A stretch of 64,000 nt of DNA, from NCBI GenBank assembly GCA_014706295.1, contig JACSVZ010000004.1:15879264-15943263 (forward strand). Direction: 5' to 3'. This document shows, piece after piece, positions 29,001-41,459 of this stretch (its first letter is position 1; every line of letters begins with the position of its first letter). The position numbers and the translations under genes are program-made. Source of the stretch: Lycocorax pyrrhopterus obiensis. Its lineage: Eukaryota; Chordata; Aves; Passeriformes; Paradisaeidae. Below the pieces are notes generated by a model. It was not told the origin of the DNA. It made no database searches and saw nothing but the letters and a program-made list of their open reading frames with translations.

Positions 29001-30980
29001 ATGAAACACAGAACAGAACTCTGCTTGAAAACAGAGTGAGAATAAATCAGCAGTGAATGGATTAGCTTCAGATCAGACTGCCCGGAGCAGCCTGATCTGG
29101 AACAGCAGAGCACTCAGGGCTTGTGTTTTTTAAATTAGTTTTAATAAATAGAATCAATAGCTCAAATTATGAAGAAGAACAAAAGCACAGATCAAATCGA
29201 TCAAGGCTGTAGCTTATCATTGTAAGCCAAGGGGTGTCTTCTCTTGTCTGAATGTGATAAGATGGCACAAGAATCCACTTGCAGCTTTTCAGTATCTCTC
29301 CCAGAACAGCTGTACACAGAGCTGGATACCAAAAATACTCCTGGTTATCCAAACGCAAACACAGACTCCCTTTTCCCTAGAAGGAAAAAAACCACTCCAA
29401 AATAATAAATAAAACCCAAAAATAATCTTTTTTTCCCCTGAAGATAAATGCAGGAATTTACAGGAAGGACAGAACTAAATAGATAAACAAGCACCAAGTA
29501 TCCTGCATTATATATGGGATTAAATGCTCAGGTGAAGAGATTCTTGGTCAGATCACTGGAAAAGTGTCTTTCCACACAGCAGGTTAGGAAAGGGTGTTGG
29601 AGAACACTCAGAAGTTCTCTCTAACCCCAGTGCTCAGCCAAGAATTATCCACTGGAGGGGAACAAGGGAGGCGTCATTAACTTCCATCAGGCTTTGGGCA
29701 ATGGGATGGGATAGGTGCACACAGGCACCTTGTTTTCCCCTTTAGGCTTTGCGTTTGTTTTGTTGGATTCTTTTTTCCCAAAGGGACTTTGCTTCAGGGA
29801 CGCTGCAGTGTCTTACTAACAGGGGGCCTGGTCACTGAGGAGCTCCCCTTTCATCACAGGGGTTTTATCCTAAACACCCCGAGCATCAGCTCTGACGAGT
29901 AAGCACTACATAGAAAATTAAAGCACTTAAACCCCCCCCAGCTACCCTTTTTTCTCCCCTCCAATAAAACATTTTTTTGAATTTAAGCCAACTACAAACT
30001 ACCAGTCCCAACTGTATTTTATTAAATACAGTAAAACTGAAGAGGTTTTTGGCACACTATGGGACAACACCCTAGAGGTGTGAGAACAGCGCAAGGTGCT
30101 GATAACCTCTGCTAACTCCCATTCATCCTCAGCCTGAAAAGCTGGCATCAGCTATGTGGGCTTTGTGCCCATGTAGAGCACATAAGAGTCTTTTTCATTG
30201 TTGTGGTTGAATTATAGATAAACAGCAGAAGAGGAATAGTAATCTTGTAATAATAGAATATATGACAGATGTACTACTGAAAGTCATTCACATGCTCCAG
30301 TGGTGAGCATGGTTCAAAGCCTATCTGGAATAGACTTCCATCTTGCTAATAAATATTCAGAGACTTTATAGTCTTCAAGGACGTAATATAGAACATCTGA
30401 CAGAAAATTTAGTGTAGATCCATGAGCATTTTTTATTACATTTCGATCGGAAGTAGATTCCCTAATGTTTGTATCAAGCAGTGCCTTTGCCAGAATACAC
30501 AGAACTTTCCCGGACAAAGTACTCAGTGGTTAACTTCAAGTCCACAAAATAAACAAAATACCAATTATGATTCAAGTGTAGTGTAATTTATTTTCTATTC
30601 AGTGAGGAAGAATTGATTTTCCCAGCAGTGTCACTTACACTGTAATGATTATTGCACATAAGACAACTTAAGAAAATGATGGAAAAACAAATTAGATGGG
30701 CTGCAGATCATTGGCTTATCTTGACTGCTCACCTTGAAGAGAGAGTTAGGGAAACATAAGATACAGCACTGGATGTCAGGGTGCTTGACACCCCTGCTCT
30801 CCTTCCACCTCTTTGATGTTTCATATTGAAATTTTAAAAAGAACCCCACCAACATTTCCAGCAGGGATGAAACAGCACATCTTGCCAGCCTGAGGACGTC
30901 TGCTAAATTAAAAACAATGACAACTTGCTGTGGCAGAAGGCAATTAAAGGGGTATAAATTGCATAAGAAGCTGTTTTTTT

Positions 30981-31025
30981 CTCTCATTTTACTGTAAACA
31001 TAAAATGCTCTCATTTTATTGTAAA
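30981..31025. repeat. Imperfect 18-bp direct repeat, 9-bp spacer
   Basis: Copy one (30981-30998) reads ctctcattttactgtaaa and copy two (31008-31025) differs by one base (attg for actg). This is a local duplication in the FSHR intron. Confidence 0.85.
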
Positions 31026-32054
31026 AATCCATTAATGAGTCACATGAGAAAATGGTTGCCACAACTCCTTGGCTTCTGCTAGCTGACACTTGAGTGCTGA
31101 TGACCAAGTGCTAAAGCAATGCAGTAAAGGACTGGGCCCAATATTATGACACAATCTAACGGAAATCAATAGGAATTCTTCCACTGATTTTTCAATATGT
31201 ATCGGACAGACCTTTTATTGCACGCAGAAACCTGAATAACAGGAACAGAGGTTAACCAATCAGTGGTGCAGTGATAATCTCTTCATGCTGAGATGGAATT
31301 GTCCCAATCAGAGTTTGTAACAAAAAAATGAGTTGGCCTCACATTCTTCTCCGGCGACATCCACAATCAGCTAACGTACCGTACATTAAGCGCTGCACGT
31401 CTTATCTAGCTGATAGAATTTGCTGCAAGAGGCTTGGTTAACCATGTTTGGTTTAGCTTAAGGGCAAGCAAAAATGACAGTCAGCATCAGCCACCGAACC
31501 TGAAACGTCCCTGCAAAGTTTCACACTTGCCCTTCCAGAATCATTACGTCTTCCCTCAGATTTATTTCAAAGGTCTGCATCATTACTTTATTCTCATTGC
31601 AACTTCCTTGCGGAATCTCCTATCTTTTTGCTCTGCTTTACATGGCAAAAAGTATTTTAAGCTTCAAAGACAAGTTGGTCTTGCAAAAAAAATGAGGGAA
31701 TGCATGAATTTTGTAGCTGAGTACTTTGTTGAGAAAATGTGCCACTAATTTATATCCCTTGACCTGTTGGATTAGATTCAGTGCTTGTTATTTCAGCCCT
31801 TTTGATTATTTCACCTCAATAGCCAACCACTTTTTTTTCTTTTTAGTGTGACATTCATATCTATTCTTGCAAATAGATTGTTCAAAGAGTAGGTATCATA
31901 GCAGTCATTCTCTCTCACTTTCTCAGATTAAGGAATGTTTTTGTCAATGAGAAAATGAACATTTGCTCTGAGTTTGACAGTCGTAAAGGACATTTATTTC
32001 CCAGGGCTTTGTTTATAAGACTGCAGTGTTTAAAAGAATATTCTCTGCTGCTTT

Positions 32055-32840
32055 TGGACTCCCTCTCCAGACCCTTCCCCAGCTCCACTGCCCTTCTCTG
32101 GAGTCTCTCCAGCCCCTCCATGTGTGTCCTGTTGTGAATGGCCCAGAACTGGACACAGCATTCAAGGTGTGGCCTCACCAGTGTTGAGCACAGCGGGACA
32201 ATCACTGCCCTGGTCCTGCTGGCCACACTCTTGCTGATCCAGGCCAGGATGCCACTGGCTTTCTTGGCCACCTGGGCACAGCTGGCTCATGTTCAGCGCT
32301 GCCAACCAGCAGTCCTTTCTGCCGGGCAGTTTTCCAGCCACTCTGCCCACCTATCCTGCCTGTCCAGATCCCTCTGCCCTCCAGCAGATCAACACTCCCA
32401 CCCAGCTTGGTGCCATCTGTGATCGAGGGTGCCCTTGATCCCCTCATCCAGGTCATCAATAAAGATATTGAACAGGACTGGCCCCAATACTGAGCCCTGA
32501 CACCACTACTGACTGGACACTGGGTGTCACATCATCCAACCTCCAGCCGTCTGGAACTTCCTGGTTAACCAGGACTGATGGGAAATGATGGAGAGTGGCT
32601 TGGTGAGCAGCTCCCTCAGTGCCTTTGGGTGAATCACATCTGGTGCCATAGACTTGTGAGTTTCTAGGTGGTTCAGCATGTCACTAATTAATTTCTCCTT
32701 GGATTACAGAGAGTCTCTTTTCTCTCCACCCCTGTCTACCAGCTCAGGGGGCTGTTTACCCTGAGGAAAACTGGTCTTACTGTCAAACAGGCAAAAAAGA
32801 AATTAAGTATTTCAGCTTCTTCTTCATCCTATTGAAGCAT
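32055..32840 (-). mobile_element. CR1 LINE fragment: internal RT region of ORF2, lacking the 3' end
   Basis: On the minus strand the sequence encodes CR1 ORF2 reverse transcriptase and thumb regions. The frame 32459-32202 carries [15 protein letters not shown], next to the usual CR1 F-A-D-D motif position. The frame from 32271 reads [20 protein letters not shown], then [21 protein letters not shown] and [15 protein letters not shown]. Frames are broken by shifts. Around 32510-32525 a segment of the RT that is normally present is missing, and the match resumes with the N-terminal RT and linker region (32526-32840). Similarity stops at about 32055, so the 3' UTR and tail are absent, which is unusual for CR1. 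Confidence 0.9.
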
Positions 32841-35800
32841 TGAAAATATAGAAAGCCACAGCCAAAATATTTTCTGCCTTTGTGTATGCTTTTTGATTTT
32901 CCTGTCTCCTTCACTCAAGGGTAATCTTCCAAGGCACACAGATGTTTTAGCTGATTATCCTTTATCTGGCAGAAGTAGCCTCTCAGTGAGTATTGCTATT
33001 TCAGCATTGAGATAGCAGGGAATGATTAGTGATTGGTTTGACACCGTTTTCTTTCTGGGCAGTATTTTCCACCACCACTTCTTCAATAAGATCAACAAGG
33101 GGGAAGACCATTCAGATGACCACATAAGCTAAGCATAGCTTGGAAGCACGCTCTTAGGCAGGCTGGCAGAGGAAACATGGGCAGTAGCTTCTATTAGGCA
33201 GCTGCTGAAATACAGATACTGATGCTGGAAAAAGACCTTCCAGAAGGAGTAACTCAAAGCCACAGAAACTCCTACACTGATGCTATACTTGATGTTGAAG
33301 GTGAAATTTGGACCTCCACGTAGTCTGGGTGCATCTTTTTCCTTCTTTGGGCTATTTTCAGAAAAGCAGTTGGCATCTTATTGTAGCTCAAGGGTTCTGG
33401 GACTTTTGGGCTTCTAGGACTGAGAGCCAATCTGAATCACTTGAGTTCAAATTAACAAAACCCTGAGTGTTGCTATGCAACATAGGCTGGAGCCCAAAGC
33501 TGTTCATAAAAGTAGGATACCAGCATGTGGTGTTTTACAGGAATCTATAAACTCCTTTATACAGTGGACATTGTAAAGATGTACTCTAGCTGGCAAGTCA
33601 GGCTAATAAAAACAGCAGTCTGCCACCCCACCAAAGCAGAGGTTAACAAGCTTTCTCTGGAATGCAGGAAATCTTCAAGGAGACACAAGCAGGACTTTCT
33701 GAGGCACCCCTTGCCTCATCGCCTACTTTAGCTGATAACCACCCCTGTGTGCGCTCAGCCTGGAGGACACTAAAGGGATGAATCCACACCTAGAACCAAG
33801 GCTGGCTCCTGGCAGCCTGACACAGAGGGTGAAAAAAATGCAAAGTCTTTCAAAGCCTTGAACAAAGACCCAGTCTCCCTGATTTCCAGTGCTGCTGGAG
33901 CATCTCTTCCAGACAGTGTCCACACCTCTGACAGACAAACAAAACGGCAAAGCCTGAGCTGGTGCTGGTCCAGAGCCCTGAGGCTACAAAGCTGTCCCCA
34001 CCACACCAGGGCATCAGCATGTCCAAGGGCACACACTCCTCAGTGGGAACTTCATGGACACTCACGGCTCTACATCCAGCCTGTACAGTGCTCTGTAAAG
34101 CTCTGGATGGACATGCTCCAATTTCTAGGGTAAAGGGTTCAAAAACCAACGTGATTTCCAGGGTGTGGGCCCACGCAGTGTGCTCAGCCACAGTGGCATA
34201 ACACAGCAATAACATGTAGAGAAATGAAGGAGGTCAAACAAATGTTGTTTGTTATATGCATATTGTAAATATATATTAAAAAATTCCTGTAGATGCAACA
34301 TTCATGCATTTGTGAAGGTTTTTAGCTAAGGAGAAATATACAGAAAGCAATTAAATTCATAAAGGGGTGAAAATCTTCCAATTAGTGCTCCTTAGGCAGC
34401 CCTACTGACAATAACAGAGCCAACAGTTAGCCATAATTGAAATACTCACAAAAATCTCCACCTCAGCTGCCTTTAAATTACTGACTGTAACACTACTGTG
34501 AAATGCTGCTCTTCTAATACAGTGACAGAAACTAATACAAGAAAAGTACGGAAATAAAGAAAGTGGAAAAGGTGATGATGCAGATGTACCAAGTCAATAA
34601 AAATGCATTTGAGGGAAAAAACCCTGAAACTTTACGCCTCACTTGACATTAAAAAATAGTAGAGTTATGACTTTTTCTGCCGAGAAATAGTTATTAGAAA
34701 GAAATGCCAATATGCAAGAGGTAATTTTGTTTTTTGTTTGCTATTTGGAAAAAGGAAACACATTGCCATAGGAGAACAGTCTGGTAAATAAAGTGGGGCT
34801 AAGCCACTGGGTTAAACCCTGTACTCTTGGGAAATTGCTTGCCTTTTGCAGCTCCTAGCTTTGCTGTTAGTGTAATGGATAAAATTACTTTTACATACTT
34901 AGCAGCAACGTTGTGAAATCTGTTAATATTTATAGAAAACTTTGTGAGCCCTAAAACAGCCTTGTCAATTCCATGTGGCCTGTTAAAACAATTAAAATCT
35001 CCCCTAATAATTTAAAATAAATGCAAACATTTTTTTTTTTTTTACCTATTTGATTTGCGCTTTCAACGCCCATTTTATTTTTCCCCACAGTGGTTTCCTG
35101 TCTACTGCAATAGCACAAAGTCCTGAATCTGCAAATACATGCAGACAGGTACTTTTGCACCTGTGATCCGTCCCACCGGGAAGCAGCGGAGCTGCTTGGG
35201 CAAGCAATTAGGATGTGTACGAATGCCTGTGGAATCAGACCCTGGATTTTCTTGTAGGGTATTCCCTCACAGGGCCCACTAATGCTGATTTCAAAGGACT
35301 GGAGAATGAGGTCTGGGCTTCGTCTGCCATGGCAACAATATTCTGCAGATAGGAAATTACAGCTCGTGGGATTCGGATGCAGTGAGTATTTCCCCAAACC
35401 AGTAATTCCACCTAGAGACAGTTGTACTGCTAAGGCAATTCTTGGTTTGCTGTCATTTTCTAACACAGCCTGTACTTCTTTTATGACTCTTCACTTGCCA
35501 AAAATGAAAAGCAAAAATTTCCATAGCAGTTCTGTTGGCCAAAGAAAACTTTGGGGACAAGAGAAGTTTTTTAGCATCAACCTGTTGTCTTTCCATGGGT
35601 TTATAGCCCCTCTACTTACACCTTGCTTGATCAGAAATTTATGTGTCTATAAATATTTTTGCTGAGAGACTGGACTCCAAGGAAAGACTCTTCAGAACTG
35701 ATTGCTTCCCATTAGTTAGCAAGAAGGAAAAAATGGATTTGGCTGATCTGTGTTCCTTTTTTTAAAGCTGTGGAGAGGCTGGAGACGCCAGAGAGAGCAG

Positions 35801-37798
35801 CACAGGTGGTGCTTCCACCACTGGAGACAGATGTGCTTTCTTACCTCGGTGAATGTCTGTGGCTCTCACAGGCATGATGTTTGTCACTGAACAGGATACC
35901 CTTTTACAAAGGGTCTGGCCCTCTAAAATGCCTATTGGGCTACTAAAGGCAGTATCTTATACCACGTGATGCTACAAGTGAAAAAAGAAATCAAAGCTTA
36001 ACCTGAAGGTAAGCGCTGAAATCCAAAGCTCTCAAAACCAAGGGCAGGCAGGAGTGTTACACCAGGGATTATTTCTAAGCACAAGACATAGCACAGAATA
36101 TGAAACCATGAAAAGGCTTTCAAAGGTGTGTGAAGAAAACCATTATAATTCTTAGCCTACCTATGTGACAATCCTTTTCAGCAAAGAAAACCAACCTCAC
36201 ATGACTACATACCACTTCTTCCCATCCCATGCTCCTGGTTTAGGGAAAAAGGGGCAGGCAGACAGGGCCTCCTTCCATTATTACTCTCTCCCACCTCAGC
36301 CTGGGCCATTTTAGGAGTTACAGCTATATATCCATGCCACTGTTTTCCAATCTCATCCTCTTTGCCCAGGGCCAAACCAGTGGAGGAAGAAGTTAAACAC
36401 AGACACCCTGTGCACATGCACAGGTGTGTACACACATTTCTTGGGGTAGGATCTGGTTTTGGGGTAAGGGGGAGGGAAGGTGTCTTTATAAGTATCCCAT
36501 TGTACCCCAAAGTTTTATGTTTAGAACATAAATATAGGACACCAGAAACTCTCCCGAGAAAACAAGCACCACCTTCTTTTCCAGTCTTCACACAGTCCAT
36601 CCGGTTCTTCGTTGCACGCTACTATTTCAAATATAAAACTCCAAACTTCTGATCTTTGTTTGAAAATATATTCCCTCCCCTTGCTCCACTCTCAAACAAA
36701 AGATGAATCAAACACTGAAAACTTGGAAATTTTCCCCACTGCATGTTTATGCACACAGTGTTTTTGGAAAACCACTGCAGATTCACAGATTCCTGACTAA
36801 CAAATATTTACAAATTAATTCCAATTAACCGGCTGTATTTGGACAAGGATTCATATCAGAAAGTACATCCTCATGTATGTGGGTATGGGGAAACTTTATG
36901 TCAATTGGACCATTCTCAGAATCATGCTCCATAGACATTCACAAAACAGAATTTACAGGCAAATATGTTAAAATGCTGACTAGTAATGGCATCCTTGAGT
37001 AGAAAAGAGAGTGAGCAGAGCTGAAAGCTTCAGCCTGCAGCTCACCCAGAGGGTATACGCTTAAAATTGAGGCTGACCTGTCTATAGGAAGCTCTGAGTA
37101 AGCTACATTTAAGGATACAGCACTATTTAGTTAGTCCAGGCAAAGAGGGAGGCTCAGCAAGCTCAATATACTTATGAAAAGCAAGGATTCATTCAGCTGA
37201 GTTGGGTTGGAGGCTGTTTGCATTTCACTCAGACACATATCTCCCTCTGCACAGAATAACAGTCTGTAAATTCTCCTCTAGCTACCCAGGAGCAAGAGAT
37301 TCTAGGTGGCTTGATAAGGTAATGGGAGATAAGAAGCATCCCTACCTTCCAGGCTGAGCTCCTGAAAGACTTAAGGATAGTTGGAGGAAAACATTGAGCA
37401 AAAGTAAACAAATCACAAGCTTTTGTGACCCTAGACCCTCAAGATCAAAGAAATTACATCTGAGTAAAAGGCAGAAATTGGGCTCCTTATTATGGTGTAT
37501 GCGAGACAATTAGAAGAAATAATTTTCTGTACTCTTACATGAAATCTGCTTGACTCTGACCTATAATTTGAAATAAGCTTCATTTTAATGACTTAAATTT
37601 CACTGCTAATAAGAGCAGCCCAATCAAACTACAGGCAAAGTGTGTGAAATAATTTACAGATTTTGTCTGAAAAGGTCAAGGTCTTAAACAAAGAAAAGTG
37701 ACTTTTCCTACCAGGGTGTTTGCCCCTCACTGTGTAAAACTAATAGACTGCTATGAAAAATAATACCTGTCTTTTGTGCCCCAACTATCTTGTTTACT

Positions 37799-37814
37799 GA
37801 ACACACACACACAC
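37799..37814. repeat. Short (AC)n repeat
   Basis: About eight AC units lie in the FSHR intron; they are too short to be strongly unstable. Confidence 0.85.
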
Positions 37815-39779
37815 TCATTCCCAATCAGCTGCTGCCAAAATGAACAACACATGGCTGAGAGAGGTCCCCATTGCCAGACAGTGAAAATGAACTGGGTTCT
37901 TTCCACTGAAGTTAATGAAGCTATGACAATTTAAATTAACTGTGAGCCTACCCCAATTATCTTTTAACTTGCCTGCACAAGGACTCGGGAAAGTTAAGCA
38001 GAACTAACTAAAATGCCAAAAAGAGAGCAAAGAGTGACGCATGTTGAACTCTGCATGGGTTTCTTTGGCTCCTCAGTTGGGTGTCTCACAGGTTTGTTTA
38101 TTTTTCTTTGGCAGATAACTCTGCTTGGCTCTGCAGGACCTCCTCCTGCACCCAAACTGCTGGCAGTTGGAGCAGCTCTCCCTTTGGGATGGATATCCTT
38201 ACTTAGCATCTCTCCTCTGGGCTACTCTTTCCCTGGTTTTGTGGCATTCCTCCTCCACTCTCTTCTGTCACCCTTGTTAAACTCTCACACAAGCAGTGTT
38301 TCCAGTGACATGTCAGCCTAATGAGACCTCCTCAGCATCTGCAAAGAAAACCCTGGAAGTGCACAGTAGATTTTCTCCTGCTGGCTTATCAGGTGACACG
38401 TTTTATGTGTGATACTCTTCCAGAGGAATGTGATTTACAGCTTTTAAAGACACCTCCCACCGGGGATGTCTTCTCCAGAAATCGTCTCAGAAATGTAGCT
38501 GGGATTATCAAGCATTTGAGAAGCTTTTTTTAAATTTTACTTTTTACTTAAGTGGCATGGCCTGGGATATTGAGGGAGATAATAAGCTTTATTCTTCAAG
38601 ACTGCAATGCTGATATGGATCTGCTAAACGTCTGACCCAGAAAATGATTAACTCAAATTCCCAAGATGCCATTTATAAATCTGAGGGAGGAGTTGAAAGC
38701 ACAATTGCGTGGAGAAATACAGGGATAACTGATGAGCTGTCCTGGCTTGGTAGCTCTTACAGTACAGCAACTGGTACCCTGCTGGGTCAGAGCATGAGTG
38801 GCACACACACACGTATCCCTTTCTGCACCCCTCCCTTCATAAACCGTGAGCTCTCTATGTAAGGGCTGGGAAGGCAGCTCATTGAAGCTGAGACAGAACC
38901 ACATAAGCACTTTAATGTCACTCAAACTCGTGACAGCATTTCCCTGGAGCTCTGACTCTGCTCTGCTTTCCCAGCTAGCAGTAGTCATCTTTGAGTGATA
39001 CTCAATAGGATTCCCTGTGCCAAAGTGTCCCTGCATGGGATGAGAGATGGAGTTAATACATTTTAATATTAGACACGAGAAGGCAACAAAGTCTGAAATA
39101 CAGTGTTTTACTTCTGTGGAGTGAAAACTGATGAGTTGTGAGAAACTGTCGTAAGGGGAGTAAATGAAGCTAGGAAATCATCCATACTGTTGAAGTGTTT
39201 AGCCTAACATACCATTCAGAGCAGAGGAAATTAACTGCTGCGTGACACCAGTGAATTCATGAGTCCTCAAATCTGCTTAGTGATTCATGTTCTTGTTGGA
39301 GAAGTAAAAGATAGACATCCTACTTTGCAATGTCCTCTAAGCTTACCAGCTTCTCCACTTTACCACATTTTAGTTTAAAACTACTAATTTCAGATCTTAC
39401 TAGGGCTTTTCTTTCCTGCTGTGCCTCATCACTAACTTTGGTATTTACCAGATCGCATCTCATGAATAACATTACTGTCAAACTCTCCTGGGTTTTTAAC
39501 TATATTCATGACTTGAATGGGGAGACACACAAGATGAAGACACCACATTTGAGACAAGAAAATGTAACACCTACAAATGACTGGTTTAATCTTCCAAACA
39601 CTTTAGGAAAACATTTATTATTATCTCATTCAGTAGACACGTTTTTGATTCTTTGTAGGAAGTGAACCAGAACATATCTAAAATGGCTAACAGAGAGGCT
39701 TCATTTCAGGACATGGAGCTCAGCAGCCCAGGAGCCCATTTTGCCTGGTTTCAGATGTGTGGGGATGCGACACAGGCTG

Positions 39780-39782
<3 letters not shown>

Positions 39783-39814
<32 letters not shown>
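39783..39814. repeat. (TG)16 microsatellite
   Basis: Sixteen uninterrupted TG units lie in the FSHR intron. A dinucleotide run of this length is usually polymorphic in length. Confidence 0.97.
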
Positions 39815-39815
<1 letters not shown>

Positions 39816-40030
39816 CAGAGACTGCTGGAAAAAACTGAATTTATGCATTGAGAGAATCTCTCTGTAGCTGACCCCAGTGGAGGGAATCAGCTTGGTACCC
39901 TCTCAATGCTGCATGCAAACAAAATCAAGTCCTGGATTTCACTGTTTCCCTGCAAAAAACTCAGTGATTTACTAAGTCATTAAATTTTAAGCGAATGCAC
40001 TCTCATTTCCTCATTTCCAAGATATATTTG

Positions 40031-40045
40031 ATATATATATATATA
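40031..40045. repeat. Short (AT)n microsatellite
   Basis: Fifteen bases alternate A and T without interruption, just after a related gatatatttg stretch, about 220 bases from the (TG)16 run. Confidence 0.9.
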
Positions 40046-41197
40046 AATGTACAGACAACTATGCATCTTCAGACTTGGCCATACCTCTCTCATATATACA
40101 TCAAGCTGCAGACTATATAAGTAAGCTGAAAGCCATGTGCATGTATTTATTTACAGCATCAGGAGTAAGCCAGCAGAGTACTGCACTGCAAAGCAGCTCC
40201 CATTGTGTGCAGCATAACTCCTCATGCTCAAAAGCTCCTGAAGCTTTAGAAACTGAATGGTACTGTAGAAATATATATATTTGGTCATTTATATCAGCTG
40301 AGGATCTGTCCTGCTGAGTTTATGATCCTTTTGTGTAATTTTCTTATGTTTGTTTTTCTTTCTCTTTCTCTCTTATGATCTGCCTATTTCTTTTTATCCT
40401 CCCAATTAAAATGTCAAATACAGAATCCAGCCTTAAGCATAGGACCACTGCACTGATATACAGACAGCAATCTTACAGCAATTCTGTAGCTTTCTGTTTC
40501 AAAGTAGGAGTTGGTCATAAATTCAGGAAGAGAAGAATGTAACTCTAACAGACGCAAAGCTGGTTTGAATTAAAAACTAAAATAATTTCAAAGGCTTTAG
40601 CCAGCATATAATTTGCTCTCAATATGCTCTGCTGTGAAAATATTCTCATCTCATTCTGAAAAAAATGTGTGTTTATCGATTAACTATATGATTAACCACC
40701 ACAACACAGGGAGTTCAAAGCTCCATGGGTCTTCATTTTGTTAGTTTACTTTATCCTCTCACACCTTGCCTTTCTTAGGTTAAGGTCAGTCCATCAGTAC
40801 AAACACCCAAGCAAGAAGTGTAGCTGTTTGCAGGTTTCAGTGTAATTTCAATTCTAAGTGTGAAAGAATAAAAAAAATCCTAATTGCAGCTGTCAATAAC
40901 AGAGCTGCAGCTACAATTCACATCATTTGCAGCTTCTGTCGCTGGGAAGCACATCTGACTCACTCAGTACATAACACAGGACTTGCTATTTCTAGGCAGC
41001 TGATGTTTTAGTGCTCAGACATCTACTCAGCCTTGACTTGATAGTCTAAAGTAAATATCCTTGAGCAATTGTACGAAAACACCTATGCAGCGAGCAAGTA
41101 AAAAACCCTGCTGTTTGCAGCTTGCAGATGCTTGGGAGAAAACACTCTATATAACATACCTCTAAACTGCTCTGACAATGGCTAAACTGCCTCCTAG

Positions 41198-41459
41198 AAG
41201 CATGGAATCATTATGGCTGGAAAAGAACTCTAAGATAATGGAGTCCGGCTGTTAAGCCAGCGCCACCTCGTTCGCCACTAAACCATGTCCCCAAGTGCCA
41301 CATCCACAACACTTACAGGGATTGTGATTCCACCACTTCCTTGGGCAGTCTATTCCAGCGCCTGATGACCCTTTCAGGGAAGAAATTTTTCCGAATATTG
41401 AATCTAAACTGCCCCTGGCACAACTTGAGGCCATTTCCTGTTATCCTGTTACTTGGTGC
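41198..41459 (-). mobile_element. CR1 LINE 3'-end fragment
   Basis: The left edge has a degraded antisense CR1 tail (gcatggaatcattatggctgg). Typical CR1 3' UTR follows (ccactaaaccatgtccccaa), and then the antisense of the ORF2 C-terminus (ttgggcagtctattccagcg; ctttcagggaagaaattttt; tggcacaacttgaggccatt). It is 5'-truncated at about 41459. Substitutions and a short altered spacing in the frame suggest an older copy than the one at 5033-5357. Confidence 0.88.

Larger units (their letters stand above)
22336..32054. other. Intronic DNA, no gene recognised
   Basis: This holds the hairpin at 26056-26094, a poly-A run at 23029-23044 and the direct repeat near 31.0 kb. Open frames such as 30649-31107 minus (152 codons) and 23505-23948 plus (147 codons) have no domain that I recognise. 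Confidence 0.55.
32841..41197. other. Intronic DNA, no gene recognised
   Basis: Simple repeats occur at 37.8, 39.8 and 40.0 kb and a 15-base T run at about 35029-35043. The frames at 34951-35466 minus (171 codons) and 36205-36600 minus (131 codons) show no known family or splice context. Confidence 0.55.

Noticed and set aside
34951..35466. 171-codon minus-strand open frame
   Set aside because: No domain, signal peptide or membrane pattern that I recognise; it overlaps a plus-strand frame and includes translation of a homopolymer tract.
38160..38215. Minus-strand IHPKGRAA, loosely like the I-P-K-G-A-F of FSHR exon 2
   Set aside because: The residues before and after do not match the LRR segment, and no splice sites frame the expected exon length.
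38653..38720. Minus-strand peptide containing NCAFNSS, similar to the NCAFNGT of FSHR exon 7
   Set aside because: The flanking residues do not fit exon 7, there is no acceptor and donor pair at the right distance, and exons 2-6 are absent between it and exon 1.
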